DNA of 64,000 nt from Sedimentisphaerales bacterium (GTDB lineage: Bacteria; Planctomycetota; Phycisphaerae; Sedimentisphaerales; Anaerobacaceae): NCBI GenBank assembly GCA_016927855.1, contig JAFGLV010000062.1:1-64000 (forward strand). The letters run 5' to 3'. This document shows, in pieces, positions 54,002 through 62,526 of the stretch (within the stretch, counting starts at the first letter, position 1; every line of letters begins with the position of its first letter). Under the pieces are notes generated by a model, which did not search any database, was not told the DNA's origin, and saw only the letters and a program-made list of their open reading frames with translations. Both the position numbers and the translations under genes were made by a program.

Positions 54002-54526
54002 ATGATGTCAGGACGAACGACGCGGCTGGAATTCATCATTGTTACCGTCGCTTTCCTAGTGCTGCTGCTGTGCAGCAAGCCGCCCAGGCCGGGCACTGCT
54101 CAGGTGGGTAATACCGATGGTCGCCCGATGGTCTCTCCGGATGTGGGCCTGGTGGCGTTGCCTGAGGACCCTACCCCGCCGATAGAAGTCAATGCGCCGG
54201 AACCGGAGCCGCTCGAGATTGTGCCGTCCGAACCAGAACCGAGCTCTGAGAACCTCCAGCCTGATGCCGAGCCGACCCCGACCGAGTTCGGTCAGCCGAC
54301 CGTGCGGTGGGCCACGGTGGACGCGCGGCGCTGTCCAGGGCTGAAATACGACCAGCCCATGCAGGGTGAGATCACCGTCCGATGGGTCTGGGATGGCCAG
54401 CAGCTTGTGCCCCAGAAGGTCTGCGTCGTCCGCGAGCCCAACGGCGTCAGCACCGTGTGGCGCTTCGACGAACAAGGCAATGCCCGCCTGGCCGAGGTTG
54501 AACCAGAACCCGAACCGTCTCGCTAG
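54002..54526 (+). CDS. Single-pass protein with Pro/Glu-rich spacer
   Basis: A 174-residue protein. An N-terminal hydrophobic segment (FIIVTVAFLVLLLCS, residues about 11-25) anchors it. The middle is rich in Pro, Glu and Ser (EPEPLEIVPSEPEPSSE), a stalk likely to span peptidoglycan. A small C-terminal domain follows (VRWATVDARRCPGLKYDQP; EITVRWVWDGQQLVPQKV), with one paired-looking Cys. There is some likeness to the stalked N-terminus of TonB-like proteins, but no TonB C-terminal motif. Adjacent ATGs at 54002 and 54005 are equally possible. Confidence 0.6.
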   Translation: MMSGRTTRLEFIIVTVAFLVLLLCSKPPRPGTAQVGNTDGRPMVSPDVGLVALPEDPTPPIEVNAPEPEPLEIVPSEPEPSSENLQPDAEPTPTEFGQPTVRWATVDARRCPGLKYDQPMQGEITVRWVWDGQQLVPQKVCVVREPNGVSTVWRFDEQGNARLAEVEPEPEPSR

Positions 54527-54699
54527 TGTTGCCTTGAGCAAATCCACGCCAGGCTACGTGGCTGCTGTGCCGATGTGACACCTCCCCCGGTCGATTTCTC
54601 TTGCGGACAATCAGGGCGCGGATTTGGCGAACCGTCCGTCTTGGCGCGCGTAGGGTGCACAGCACCTGCTTCCGAGACGCGTCATTGAAGGGAATGGTC

Positions 54700-54897
54700 A
54701 TGTTCAAGAAAGGACTCTGTGCTCCCATTTTCGCGTTCGTTCTCGCCGCGCTGGGTGGACTGCTGCTTCACCTCAGGACGCATTCATACAGATCGGTTTG
54801 CGTTGTAGGGCCGATGAGGCGGCTTTTTGTTGACTTGGCCGAGAAATCAGAGTATGGTTATGACGGTGAAACATCCGGTTCGGCGCCCCGAATTTGA
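54700..54897 (+). CDS. Possible short exported peptide or signal-peptide remnant
   Basis: AAGGGA (54688-54693) is ideally spaced before ATG 54700, followed by a typical signal peptide (FKKGLCAPIFAFVLAALGG). The rest (about 40 residues) matches nothing and ends near the leader of the next gene. This may be the decayed start of a secreted protein rather than a functional gene. Confidence 0.3.
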   Translation: MFKKGLCAPIFAFVLAALGGLLLHLRTHSYRSVCVVGPMRRLFVDLAEKSEYGYDGETSGSAPRI

Positions 54898-54970
54898 TGG
54901 CCTTTGGACCGTCGCCGAAGGCCTGCACCGTATGGTTTCGACGCGTTTCTGATTTGGAAGGAGGACAGTC

Positions 54971-57871
54971 ATGTCGAGCAAAGTCATAGTCCTGGTAACC
55001 GCGTGCCTGCTCTTGGCGGCCGCAACATGCCTCCAGGCAGTCACCCTCACCGTCAGCCCTGATGCCGACACGTACGTCAGCGGTGACACGCCTAACGGCA
55101 ACGCTGCGTTCCTATACATGCACGATACTCAGGATGCGGTCGTCTACGTCCGGTTCGATCTGGCGGCACTCAACGTGCTGAGCGTCCAGGACGCTACGTT
55201 GACGATGACCGTCTCCGGCGGCGCGCCGCGCAACGACAACCTCATCGCCGACCGTTTTTGGCTGCACGGCCTGGACAATGTGCCCGGAAACACGCCCCAA
55301 GATTGGGACGAAGCAACCCTCAGTGCTGCCAACGTTGGGGCCGAATACGGCGATCCGCTCGTCAACGTGACGGACCTGAACGGAACGGTCGCCGGGGTGA
55401 CGGAGACGGTTACGAACGTCGCCGGTCTGGACTATTGGGTCGCTGGCAGCCGAATCGCTACTGTCACAGGTGAGACGTTTGTCGCCTTCCTGCAAAGCCG
55501 CGTCGACGACAACGGCCTGGTTACGCTGCTGGTGGATTTTCCGGGGTCGACTGGACGAGGCTTGGCCTTCGCCAGCAAGGAGTTCGAGACGGTGGAGTTC
55601 CGTCCCACGTTGGTGCTCGAAGCCACCATCGGCGCGAGAACGGCCGCGGTCGCACCGAGTCCCGAAGACGGCGCGACGGACGTCTCGCGCGATGTCGTGC
55701 TCGGTTGGGAACCCGGCCAGCTCGCCGCGACGCATAACGTGTACTTCTCGACCAGCTTCCAGGACGTCAACGGCGCCAGCCCGGACGCCCTGGTCACGGA
55801 GGGGCTGAGCAGCCCCTCGTACGATCCCGAGGGCAGTCTCGCCTATGGCCAGACCTACTACTGGCGCGTCGACGAGGTCAATAGCGCTCCCGACTTCACC
55901 GTCTATGACGGTATCGTCTGGAGTTTCACCGTCGAGCCGGTGGCTTATCCGGTGACGAATGTCACGGCCTCGGCCTCGATCCCGTCCGACGGGGACAAAG
56001 TCCCGGAGAACACGGTCAACGGTTCCGGCCTGAACGAGCAGGGTCAGCACGGGACCTCCGACACCGACATGTGGCAAGGCAACGCCGCGGCCGGCGATCC
56101 CGTTTGGGTGCAGTTCGACTTCGATCAAGTCTACAAGCTGCACGAGATGCGGATCTGGAACTACAACATGGACTATGAGTTCATTCTGGGCTTCGGCGTC
56201 AAGGACGTGACGATCGAATACGCCACCGAGCCCAACGAATGGACGGTCCTGGGCGACTACCAGATCGCGCAAGGAACGAATATGCCTGACTATACCGGTA
56301 TGACGCTCGACCTCGAAGGCATTGCGGCCAAGTCCATCAGGATGAACATCAACAGCAACTGGATCACGCCGAACCGGTACGGCATTTCCGAGGTCGCCTT
56401 TTCCTATATCCCGGTTCTGCCGCGCGATCCGATGCCGGTCCCCGGTGCGACGCAGGTCGATCCTGCGGTCGTCCTGAGCTGGCACGCCGGTCGCGAGGCC
56501 GCTTCGCACCAGGTCTACTTCGGCACCGACCCGAACGCCGTGGCCGACGATACGGCCCTGCTCGACACGACCGACGTGAGCATGTACGACCTGGGCACGG
56601 TCGATCTGGGCACGACCTACTACTGGAAGGTCACCGAGGTCAATGAAGCCGAAGTCCCCAGCGCCTGGACGAGCGAGGTGTGGAGCTTCTCCACGCCGGA
56701 CTTCATCGTCGTGGACGGCTTCGAGACGTACACGGACAACGAAGGCAGCCTGGTCTACGAGGCCTGGGCCGACGGCTTCAACATCCCCGGCAATGGCTCG
56801 CAGGTGGGCCATGACAATCCTCCTTACGCCGAGCAGGACATCGTTCGCAGCGGCAACCAGGCGATGCCCTTCTACTACGGCAAGGAAGGCGCGACGACTT
56901 CCGAGGCTACGCTGACGGTAGGTGGCCAGGATTGGACCCAAGCCGGCGCCCAGACGCTGGTGCTGTACTTCCGTGGTGACTTGGGCAACGCGCCCGGACA
57001 GGTGTATCTGAAGGTCAACAGCACCCGCCGCGACTACCCCGGCGGTGCTGCGTCGCTGGCAGCGCCGTCCTGGAAGCAATGGAACATCGATCTGGCTTCA
57101 CTGGGCAACGCGGCGCGGAACATCACCTCGCTGACGATCGGGGTCTCCGGCTCAGGCGAGGGCCTGATGTACGTGGACGATATCCGCCTGTACAAGGAGG
57201 CACCTGCGATGCCTGAGGCTCCGGCCGATCCCGGCGCTGCCAACCTGGTCGCGCTGTACACCATGGAAGGCAGCGTCGCCGACGGCTCGGGCAACGGCCG
57301 CAACGGCACCGCCCAGACGGGCGCCAGCTTCGGACAGGGACCGACCGGCTATGGCCAAGCCCTGGTGCTTGACGGCACCAGCGGCTACGCTACGCTTCCC
57401 ATCGGCCCGCTGGTCCAAGCCTCCGACAGCATGACGGTCGCGGCCTGGGTGAGCCGCGCTGCTGGCGGCCAGAACCAGCGTGTGTTCGACTTCGGCAACG
57501 ACACTGACGTGTACATGTTCATGGCACCAAGTTCCGGCGGGGGCGTACGTTTTGCCCTCACGACCCAAAGCTACACGAGCGAATCGCAAGTTGTTTCAGA
57601 AAATGCGCTGCCGTCGGACGGCAGTTGGCACCACGTAGCGATCACGATCGACAGCGCCACGAGCGAGCTAAACCTCTATGTGGACGGTGTACTGGCTGAC
57701 ACCAGCACGACGGAGACGCTGCCGAGCGATCTGGGCAACACGGCCAACAACTGGATCGGCCGCTCGCAGTGGGAGGCAGACCCCTACCTGACCGGTGCGA
57801 TCGATGATTTCCGCATCTACGACCGCGCCCTCTCGGAAGGAGAGGTTCGCTATCTCGTCGGCGACCGCTAG
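54971..57871 (+). CDS. Secreted multidomain adhesin-like protein (DNRLRE, discoidin-like, LamG)
   Basis: A 966-residue protein with a signal peptide (VLVTACLLLAAATCLQA). Residues about 25-215 resemble the DNRLRE/disaggregatase-related jelly roll (DADTYVSGDTPNGNAAFLY; VYVRFDLAAL; TPQDWDEATL). Two fibronectin-III-like segments (about 220-320 and 485-580) share NVYFSTSF/QVYFGTDPN and YYWRVDEVN/YYWKVTEVN. Between them lies an F5/8 discoidin-like domain (about 330-480, VWVQFDFDQVYKLHEMRIWN). A carbohydrate-binding-like region follows, and a C-terminal LamG domain (about 770-960) ends with GAIDDFRIYDRALSEGEV. AAGGAGG precedes ATG 54971. It probably binds polysaccharides at the cell surface; no catalytic domain is seen. 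Confidence 0.88.
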   Translation: MSSKVIVLVTACLLLAAATCLQAVTLTVSPDADTYVSGDTPNGNAAFLYMHDTQDAVVYVRFDLAALNVLSVQDATLTMTVSGGAPRNDNLIADRFWLHGLDNVPGNTPQDWDEATLSAANVGAEYGDPLVNVTDLNGTVAGVTETVTNVAGLDYWVAGSRIATVTGETFVAFLQSRVDDNGLVTLLVDFPGSTGRGLAFASKEFETVEFRPTLVLEATIGARTAAVAPSPEDGATDVSRDVVLGWEPGQLAATHNVYFSTSFQDVNGASPDALVTEGLSSPSYDPEGSLAYGQTYYWRVDEVNSAPDFTVYDGIVWSFTVEPVAYPVTNVTASASIPSDGDKVPENTVNGSGLNEQGQHGTSDTDMWQGNAAAGDPVWVQFDFDQVYKLHEMRIWNYNMDYEFILGFGVKDVTIEYATEPNEWTVLGDYQIAQGTNMPDYTGMTLDLEGIAAKSIRMNINSNWITPNRYGISEVAFSYIPVLPRDPMPVPGATQVDPAVVLSWHAGREAASHQVYFGTDPNAVADDTALLDTTDVSMYDLGTVDLGTTYYWKVTEVNEAEVPSAWTSEVWSFSTPDFIVVDGFETYTDNEGSLVYEAWADGFNIPGNGSQVGHDNPPYAEQDIVRSGNQAMPFYYGKEGATTSEATLTVGGQDWTQAGAQTLVLYFRGDLGNAPGQVYLKVNSTRRDYPGGAASLAAPSWKQWNIDLASLGNAARNITSLTIGVSGSGEGLMYVDDIRLYKEAPAMPEAPADPGAANLVALYTMEGSVADGSGNGRNGTAQTGASFGQGPTGYGQALVLDGTSGYATLPIGPLVQASDSMTVAAWVSRAAGGQNQRVFDFGNDTDVYMFMAPSSGGGVRFALTTQSYTSESQVVSENALPSDGSWHHVAITIDSATSELNLYVDGVLADTSTTETLPSDLGNTANNWIGRSQWEADPYLTGAIDDFRIYDRALSEGEVRYLVGDR

Positions 57872-57920
57872 CCTAGGCACGGTCCTGATGAGCGTCAGGA
57901 CGTCTAATCAGGTCTGATCA

Positions 57921-57959
57921 CGGAGCCCATATCTACCCAATATGGGCTCCGCTGCTTTT
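57921..57959 (+). terminator. Rho-independent terminator after the adhesin-like gene
   Basis: A perfect 12-bp stem CGGAGCCCATAT/ATATGGGCTCCG with a seven-base loop (57933-57939) is followed by CTGCTTTT. Confidence 0.8.
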
Positions 57960-58093
57960 GGCACGCGAAGACAGGGTGTAGACAAGCCACCGAACACAAG
58001 GGTATCATCCGGCTGTGAGCAGACACGGATTCCGGCATGAAGGTAGCATGGCTACCTTGACCTACACCTGGACCATTTGTAGGAGGATTCGCT

Positions 58094-59386
58094 ATGAGGC
58101 TGAGGAGACGTTACGGGACAACAGGCAAGCGCCTGCTGGGGGTCGCATTGCTGGCACTGGTCGTCGGGACGACGCAGGCGCAGGCCGCGGGCGAACTGGC
58201 GGGGACCTGGCGAGTCACGATGGACTTCAACGGCAACCAGATGTTCGCGACGTTGACGTTCGCACAGAAAGCCGACGGCACGTACACCGGCAAGTGGGGC
58301 TCGGACGATCTGTCCAATGTCAAGTTCGACGGCGAGAAGCTCTCGTTCGAGCGGACCATGCAGATGGGCGAGATGGAGTTCACCCAGGACTTCGCCGGAA
58401 CCCTCAAGGACGGCAAGATCAGCGGCACGATAGGCAACGACCAGTTCGAGTTTCCCATCAGCGCTGAGCCCAAGAAGGCCAAGTCCCCCGCCGTCGGCCA
58501 GTGGGACATCAACTTCAATGTGATGGATCAGGAGATTAAGGCCCGCCTGATCATCTCGGAAGAACCCGACGGCACGCTGACCGCCAAATGGATCGAGGAG
58601 CAAGGCGAGCACAGGGTTTCCAGCGTCAAGTACGAGGACGGTAAGCTCACCTTCACGCGTCAGAGCACTTTTCCCGAGATGGACTTCGAATTGGAGACGA
58701 CCTACGCGGGCACGATCAAGGGCAATGAGTTAACCGGAACGCTCGAGGCCGAGATGGGAAGCTGGCAGGCCAACGGCACGCGCTTCGGCACGCCGCTGAT
58801 CGGCACGTGGGAGCTGACCAGTGACGTGGAGCAGGGACCACGCACGACGACGCTGACCATCGAGCCGGACCTGACCGGTACGTACGCGTTTTTCGGCAGC
58901 GAGATTCCTATCCGGAACCTCAAGCTCGAGGGCAACCAGGTGAGCTTCGGCGCGGAGATGGGCTTTGGCGATCAGGGCTGGCGCCTGGATTTTGCCGGCA
59001 AGCTGGACGGCGGGACGCTCAAAGGCCAGATGAGCAATCCTATGGGGACCAATGAGGTAACTGGCAAGAAGACGCAGGCGGTCGTAGCCCCGGCCGCATC
59101 GATCGCTGGCACCTGGGAACTGACCTCCGAGTCGCCTCAAGGCACACGCACGAACACCCTCAAGATCAAACCGGATATGACCGGCACCTACACGTCCCGG
59201 AACAACGAAACACCGATCTCCGATCTGAAGGTCGAAGGCAATCAGGTCACGTTCAAGGTCACCCGCTCGTTCAACGACCAGGAATTCACCATGGAGTACA
59301 AGGCCACCCTGGAGGGCAACACCCTCAAGGGAGAGATCATCACGGAGCGAGGCAGCCGGCCGTTCACAGGCAAGAAGACCGACTGA
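58094..59386 (+). CDS. Exported protein of four ~100-residue beta repeats
   Basis: A 430-residue protein with a signal peptide (LLGVALLALVVGTTQAQA) and GGAGG before ATG 58094. The mature part consists of four tandem units starting at about residues 37, 135, 237 and 339. Each begins G(T/Q)W(R/D/E) and repeats the order: strand pair ending in a DGT/TGTY turn, NVK/NLK/DLK FxG or LEGN, an F-rich strand, AG/AT-LxG-xLxG turns. Spacing is 98-102 residues. The pattern resembles small lipocalin- or streptavidin-like up-down barrels. Unit 4 is closest to unit 3, which suggests a recent duplication. The role is unknown. Confidence 0.82.
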   Translation: MRLRRRYGTTGKRLLGVALLALVVGTTQAQAAGELAGTWRVTMDFNGNQMFATLTFAQKADGTYTGKWGSDDLSNVKFDGEKLSFERTMQMGEMEFTQDFAGTLKDGKISGTIGNDQFEFPISAEPKKAKSPAVGQWDINFNVMDQEIKARLIISEEPDGTLTAKWIEEQGEHRVSSVKYEDGKLTFTRQSTFPEMDFELETTYAGTIKGNELTGTLEAEMGSWQANGTRFGTPLIGTWELTSDVEQGPRTTTLTIEPDLTGTYAFFGSEIPIRNLKLEGNQVSFGAEMGFGDQGWRLDFAGKLDGGTLKGQMSNPMGTNEVTGKKTQAVVAPAASIAGTWELTSESPQGTRTNTLKIKPDMTGTYTSRNNETPISDLKVEGNQVTFKVTRSFNDQEFTMEYKATLEGNTLKGEIITERGSRPFTGKKTD

Positions 59387-59415
59387 GCCGGACCTTCGGC
59401 GCGGCGCAAGCAAGG

Positions 59416-59452
59416 GGCCTCTCCTGGGATCCCATCCCGGGAGAGGCCTTTT
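59416..59452. terminator. Bidirectional terminator between convergent genes
   Basis: A 15-bp stem (59416-59430 with 59434-59448, one G-T pair) and a three-base loop CCC are followed by TTTT, with AA on the other flank. It separates the four-repeat gene from the leftward sigma cassette. Confidence 0.9.
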
Positions 59453-59476
59453 CAATCGGGCAAAAACACGACAAGC

Positions 59477-60223
59477 TCAAAAGCCGTCAGGACCCGGCGG
59501 TGTGCTGTTCGGTCCCGATGGCGGGTCGGTCATGTTGGGTTCCGGAGGTCGGCCTTCCATCTCGCCTCTGCGATCGAACGATCGGCGCTCGCCGTCCCGG
59601 TTCTGCCAATCCGGCCTCGGACCGCCGCGCCGGAACGGACCGTTCGGATCGCCGCGCCGCAATGAAGCGTTGGGATCGAACTCGCGATCGCCGTAGCGCC
59701 GCATCGCGTTCGGCTCGCCGTCCGGGCGGCCTCCCCGGCGGGGTCCTCGACGTCCGTCCCGGAAGCCATCGCGCGGACCGCCTCGACCACCGGGCCGCCT
59801 CAGGCCCCGATGGAATTCCCGCTCCAGACGCTCCATGATCCTCTGCCAGCTATCGCGCTGTTCTTCCGTCAATACTTCATCGATCTCACGTTTCATGGCC
59901 TGGAGCTCTTCTTCTATCTTTGGACGAGCATCCCTTCGGAGTTGGTCGAGGTTGCCCATTCGCAGCCTGACGACGGACTCGATCTTGGCCAGTTGGTCGT
60001 GACTCAGGTTCAACTCGTCTCGGAACCAGCCCACCATGCCCGCAACGGCCGCGTCAAGATCGGGCGGCGGAAGGCGTTCTTCCGGACGTATGAAGAGGAC
60101 TGCCCCAGCAGCCCCAATAGTAATGCCAGCGATCAAGATCGCCAGACCGGAAAGCGCCATGCGCCATCGATGCAGGCGGCGCAACGCCACCGTCGGAGCC
60201 TCGTTCAGTTCCGGCGTCTTCAT
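59477..60223 (-). CDS. Membrane-anchored Spy/CnrX-like periplasmic sensor candidate
   Basis: A 248-residue protein, the third gene of a sigma cassette. A membrane helix at about residues 22-45 (ALSGLAILIAGITIGAAGAVLF) is followed by a periplasmic helical region, WFRDELNLSHDQLAKIESVV and EELQAMKREIDEVLTEEQRDSWQRI (in part). This is the LTxEQ-type helical-hairpin pattern of the Spy/CpxP/CnrX/ZraP heavy-metal-resistance group. The C-terminal ~90 residues are low-complexity, rich in Arg, Gly, Pro and Asp. The ATG at 60223 overlaps the stop of the preceding gene by one base (TGATG). CnrX-type proteins sense metal and release a sigma factor from an anti-sigma; that role here is inferred from order and fold. 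Confidence 0.78.
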   Translation of the reverse strand: MKTPELNEAPTVALRRLHRWRMALSGLAILIAGITIGAAGAVLFIRPEERLPPPDLDAAVAGMVGWFRDELNLSHDQLAKIESVVRLRMGNLDQLRRDARPKIEEELQAMKREIDEVLTEEQRDSWQRIMERLEREFHRGLRRPGGRGGPRDGFRDGRRGPRRGGRPDGEPNAMRRYGDREFDPNASLRRGDPNGPFRRGGPRPDWQNRDGERRSFDRRGEMEGRPPEPNMTDPPSGPNSTPPGPDGF

Positions 60224-60486
60224 CACATGGCCCAGGAAACGCTGTTGACGATCTCGCGCAGCGGTCCGGCGCCGGCATTGTACATCGCCACCGCAAGGAC
60301 CGCCGCAGGCACCGCCAAAGCGGAAGCCCCGGCTGCCAGCCACATCCACAGGCTTTCAGCCACCGTCAACGGTTCGGCCTCGCCGCTCATCAAAATGCCC
60401 AGAACGTCCGACGCCACGTTGACTTGCGGACATTCCTCGGCGCGCGCCCGAGCGGCCAACTGCTGTAATTTCTGTTCCCACGTCAT
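60223..60486 (-). CDS. 87-residue single-pass protein, putative anti-sigma factor
   Basis: A short protein between the sigma and Spy/CnrX-like genes. The cytoplasmic N-terminal ~40 residues are helical (WEQKLQQLAARARAEECPQ). One membrane helix follows (about 47-70, WLAAGASALAVPAAVLAVAMY), with a very short periplasmic tail. Size and topology match CnrY-like anti-sigma factors, which hold a CnrH-type sigma through an N-terminal helix. The ATG at 60486 overlaps the sigma stop (TGATG), and its own stop overlaps the next start in the same way, so all three proteins should be made in fixed proportion. Confidence 0.7.
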   Translation of the reverse strand: MTWEQKLQQLAARARAEECPQVNVASDVLGILMSGEAEPLTVAESLWMWLAAGASALAVPAAVLAVAMYNAGAGPLREIVNSVSWAM

Positions 60487-61046
60487 CACATTAACTCCAT
60501 TTCGCTGCGTTCCAGGAGTTTCTTGAGTTTGTTTCGCGCCCTGAGGGCCTGGACCTTCACCATGGTCTTGGTCCACCCCGTTCGTCGTGCCGTCTCAGCC
60601 ACGTCGCAACCCTCGATATAGCGCATCATCAGGACCAGCCTGTCCCGCGGCGGCAACTGCGCCAGCAGGCGATGCAGGATGTCGGCCGCGCGGTCGGGCT
60701 CGATGCGATCGAGCATCTCGTCGTCGTCCGCGGCCACCTGATCCCATTCTTCGAGACTGAACGGTTCGGCCGCCTTCTGGCGGGCCTTCTCCTTCCAATA
60801 TCGATACCCGACGCGCGTGGCAATCCGCGCGAGCCAGTGGCTCAGAGGCGCCCGGCCGTGGTACGTGTTGAGGCTCAGATACGCTTCGACGAAGACGTCC
60901 TGGACGAGCTCTTCATGAATCGACCGGTCGCGGCTAAACCGCCACAGGATCTGCGCGACGTGATCCTGATAGCGCTCGACGAGCCGACGGTAAGCATCCG
61001 AGTCTCCTTGGCGCGACTGGCGGATATCCTCGGCATCGCCGGCCAT
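60486..61046 (-). CDS. ECF-type sigma factor of the CnrYXH-like cassette
   Basis: A 186-residue ECF sigma. Region 2: YQDHVAQILWRFSRDRSIHEELVQDVFVEAYL and HWLARIATRVGYRYWKEK (first quoted in part). Region 4: LPPRDRLVLMMRYIEGCDVAETARRTGWTKTMVKVQALRAR (in part), with the helix-turn-helix at its centre. The frame continues to ATG 61166, but the ATG at 61046 gives a typical ECF length; neither start has an ideal Shine-Dalgarno (GAGGCG abuts 61046). It is first in a three-gene cassette with TGATG overlaps. Its autoregulatory promoter was not identified. Confidence 0.88.
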   Translation of the reverse strand: MAGDAEDIRQSRQGDSDAYRRLVERYQDHVAQILWRFSRDRSIHEELVQDVFVEAYLSLNTYHGRAPLSHWLARIATRVGYRYWKEKARQKAAEPFSLEEWDQVAADDDEMLDRIEPDRAADILHRLLAQLPPRDRLVLMMRYIEGCDVAETARRTGWTKTMVKVQALRARNKLKKLLERSEMELM

Positions 61047-61605
61047 CGCCTCAGGGCCGACGTTGCCGTCGCCAGGCACCGCATGCGCCGCCGCCCGGAC
61101 GAACGCACTGACGGCAGCTTTCACGGACTGGGCCCTACCGGCTGTCGGATAGCTCACACCAACCATATTTCAAAGAATAAGCAGAGCAGGACGCCGTCGG
61201 CAAGCCAATTCTGCCACCGCCGCGCCTGGCTCCCACGTCCTGGTTCCGTCTTCACTTTCGTATGAGCCGGCCTCGTCGTGCCGACACGCAGACGGTCCGC
61301 AGGCCCTTTCGCAGGATTAGTGGGCTTGGGACCCACGAGGTTACACCCTTCCGTTGAGTTTCTTGGCGCCATGGGCCGCAGCACCGGCCCTGCCGGGACT
61401 CTACTCGGACGAGGGCAACAAAGGGTGCTCTTGCTCCCTTCGGATGAGGGGGAGCAATGAATCATAAACTTCGTAAAAAAAAGGACTTAAGAGAGACTCG
61501 GCCGTCTGGCGGAAACTTCGCGTGGTTCCTTCGGCAGCGACCTGGGATCGCGGCCAGTACAGGCGCGCGTGCAGCCCTCTCTGTGGAAAGACTGTCTCAG
61601 GCAAG
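61047..61605. other. Intergenic stretch, no gene seen
   Basis: About 560 bases between two leftward genes; promoters for the sigma cassette should lie here. On the minus strand TTGCCG and TATTCT occur 18 bp apart just before 61166, a weak sigma-70 match. Longer frames (for example 61154-61465) are Pro/Arg-rich and unsupported. Confidence 0.4.
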
Positions 61606-62247
61606 TCAGGCAGGTTCTCCGGTCGGCTCCTGCTCGTCAGGCTTCGCCTCCCTGGGCCCGAGCAGGCCCATGTCCGCAGCCCGCCTTAGCAGCTCGACCA
61701 CGTTGGCGGCCCCCAGCTTCCGCATGACATGGCTGCGGTGAACCTCGATCGTGCGGGCCGATCGATGCAGCAACGTGGCGATCTCCCGGCTGTTCCTACC
61801 TTCCAGAACCAGGTCCAGCACGCGCGCTTCCATTCGGGTCAGAGAGTGGTTCAGCAGCGACATCCGCGCGGCGTTTTGGTGCAGCAGTCTCTCCACGGCG
61901 CCCAGAAACGCCTCGCGATCGAGAGGTTTCTCGACGAAATCGGCGGCACCCGCCCGCAGCGCCCGGACCGCCATGGGGACATCGCCATAGCCGGTCACCA
62001 CCAGGATCGGAAGCTGAGGTAGCCTCCTCTTGACGTCGATCACCAGCTCGATGCCGTCCATCTCCGGCATCTTCACGTCGGTAATCAACAAGTCGCACCG
62101 TCTCTCGTCCAACTGCGACAGACACGCGCGAGCCGATTCGAAACATGTGACACCGATCCCTTGCAACTCCAGTGTCTTGCCGACGACGGCCAGCACCTGC
62201 GGCTCGTCATCTACAAAGAAAACCTGTCGTGCGGTATCGGGCTCCAT
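61606..62247 (-). CDS. FixJ/NarL-type response regulator
   Basis: A 213-residue two-component regulator. The receiver domain (residues 1-120) has the acidic pair in VFFVDDEP, the phosphoacceptor Asp in LLITDVKMPEMDG, the Thr in VVTGYGD and the Lys in FVEKPLD. The LuxR-type DNA-binding domain (about 140-200) reads LTRMEARVLDLVLEGRNSREIA (in part) and RTIEVHRSHVMRKLGAAN. The overall FixJ layout implies transcriptional activation on phosphorylation. The likely partner is the histidine kinase encoded 279 bases upstream on the same strand. The C-terminus has a short acidic tail. Confidence 0.92.
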   Translation of the reverse strand: MEPDTARQVFFVDDEPQVLAVVGKTLELQGIGVTCFESARACLSQLDERRCDLLITDVKMPEMDGIELVIDVKRRLPQLPILVVTGYGDVPMAVRALRAGAADFVEKPLDREAFLGAVERLLHQNAARMSLLNHSLTRMEARVLDLVLEGRNSREIATLLHRSARTIEVHRSHVMRKLGAANVVELLRRAADMGLLGPREAKPDEQEPTGEPA

Positions 62248-62526
62248 GCACGTGGTCCTGTTTCGACGTTGCGATCAACACGCCACCTATAAGGCGGAGG
62301 TACACTGCCACAGCCGACGCTACCCTAACGGAAAACTCAAGGCGCATTGCCTCAAATGCGCCATTCACCACCTGCGATTGTAGCGGGGCGCCCCGGGGGT
62401 ATCAAGAGAAAGTTGCCCGAATTCGAGTACATTGGCGGCGGGCAAGAAACCGCCTTGCCGGGTCAGCCGCCATGATTCGGGCGGCCCGCGTCGGGCTCAC
62501 CTGCACGGGCGCCGCAATTCACAGTG

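Noticed and set aside
53830-54111. 93-codon plus-strand frame starting one base after the propeller gene stop
   Set aside because: It overlaps the better-supported membrane-anchored gene at 54002, has no ribosome site and no recognisable sequence pattern.
55112-57079. 655-codon minus-strand frame
   Set aside because: Antisense of the adhesin-like gene with His/Arg/Val-rich composition typical of shadows.
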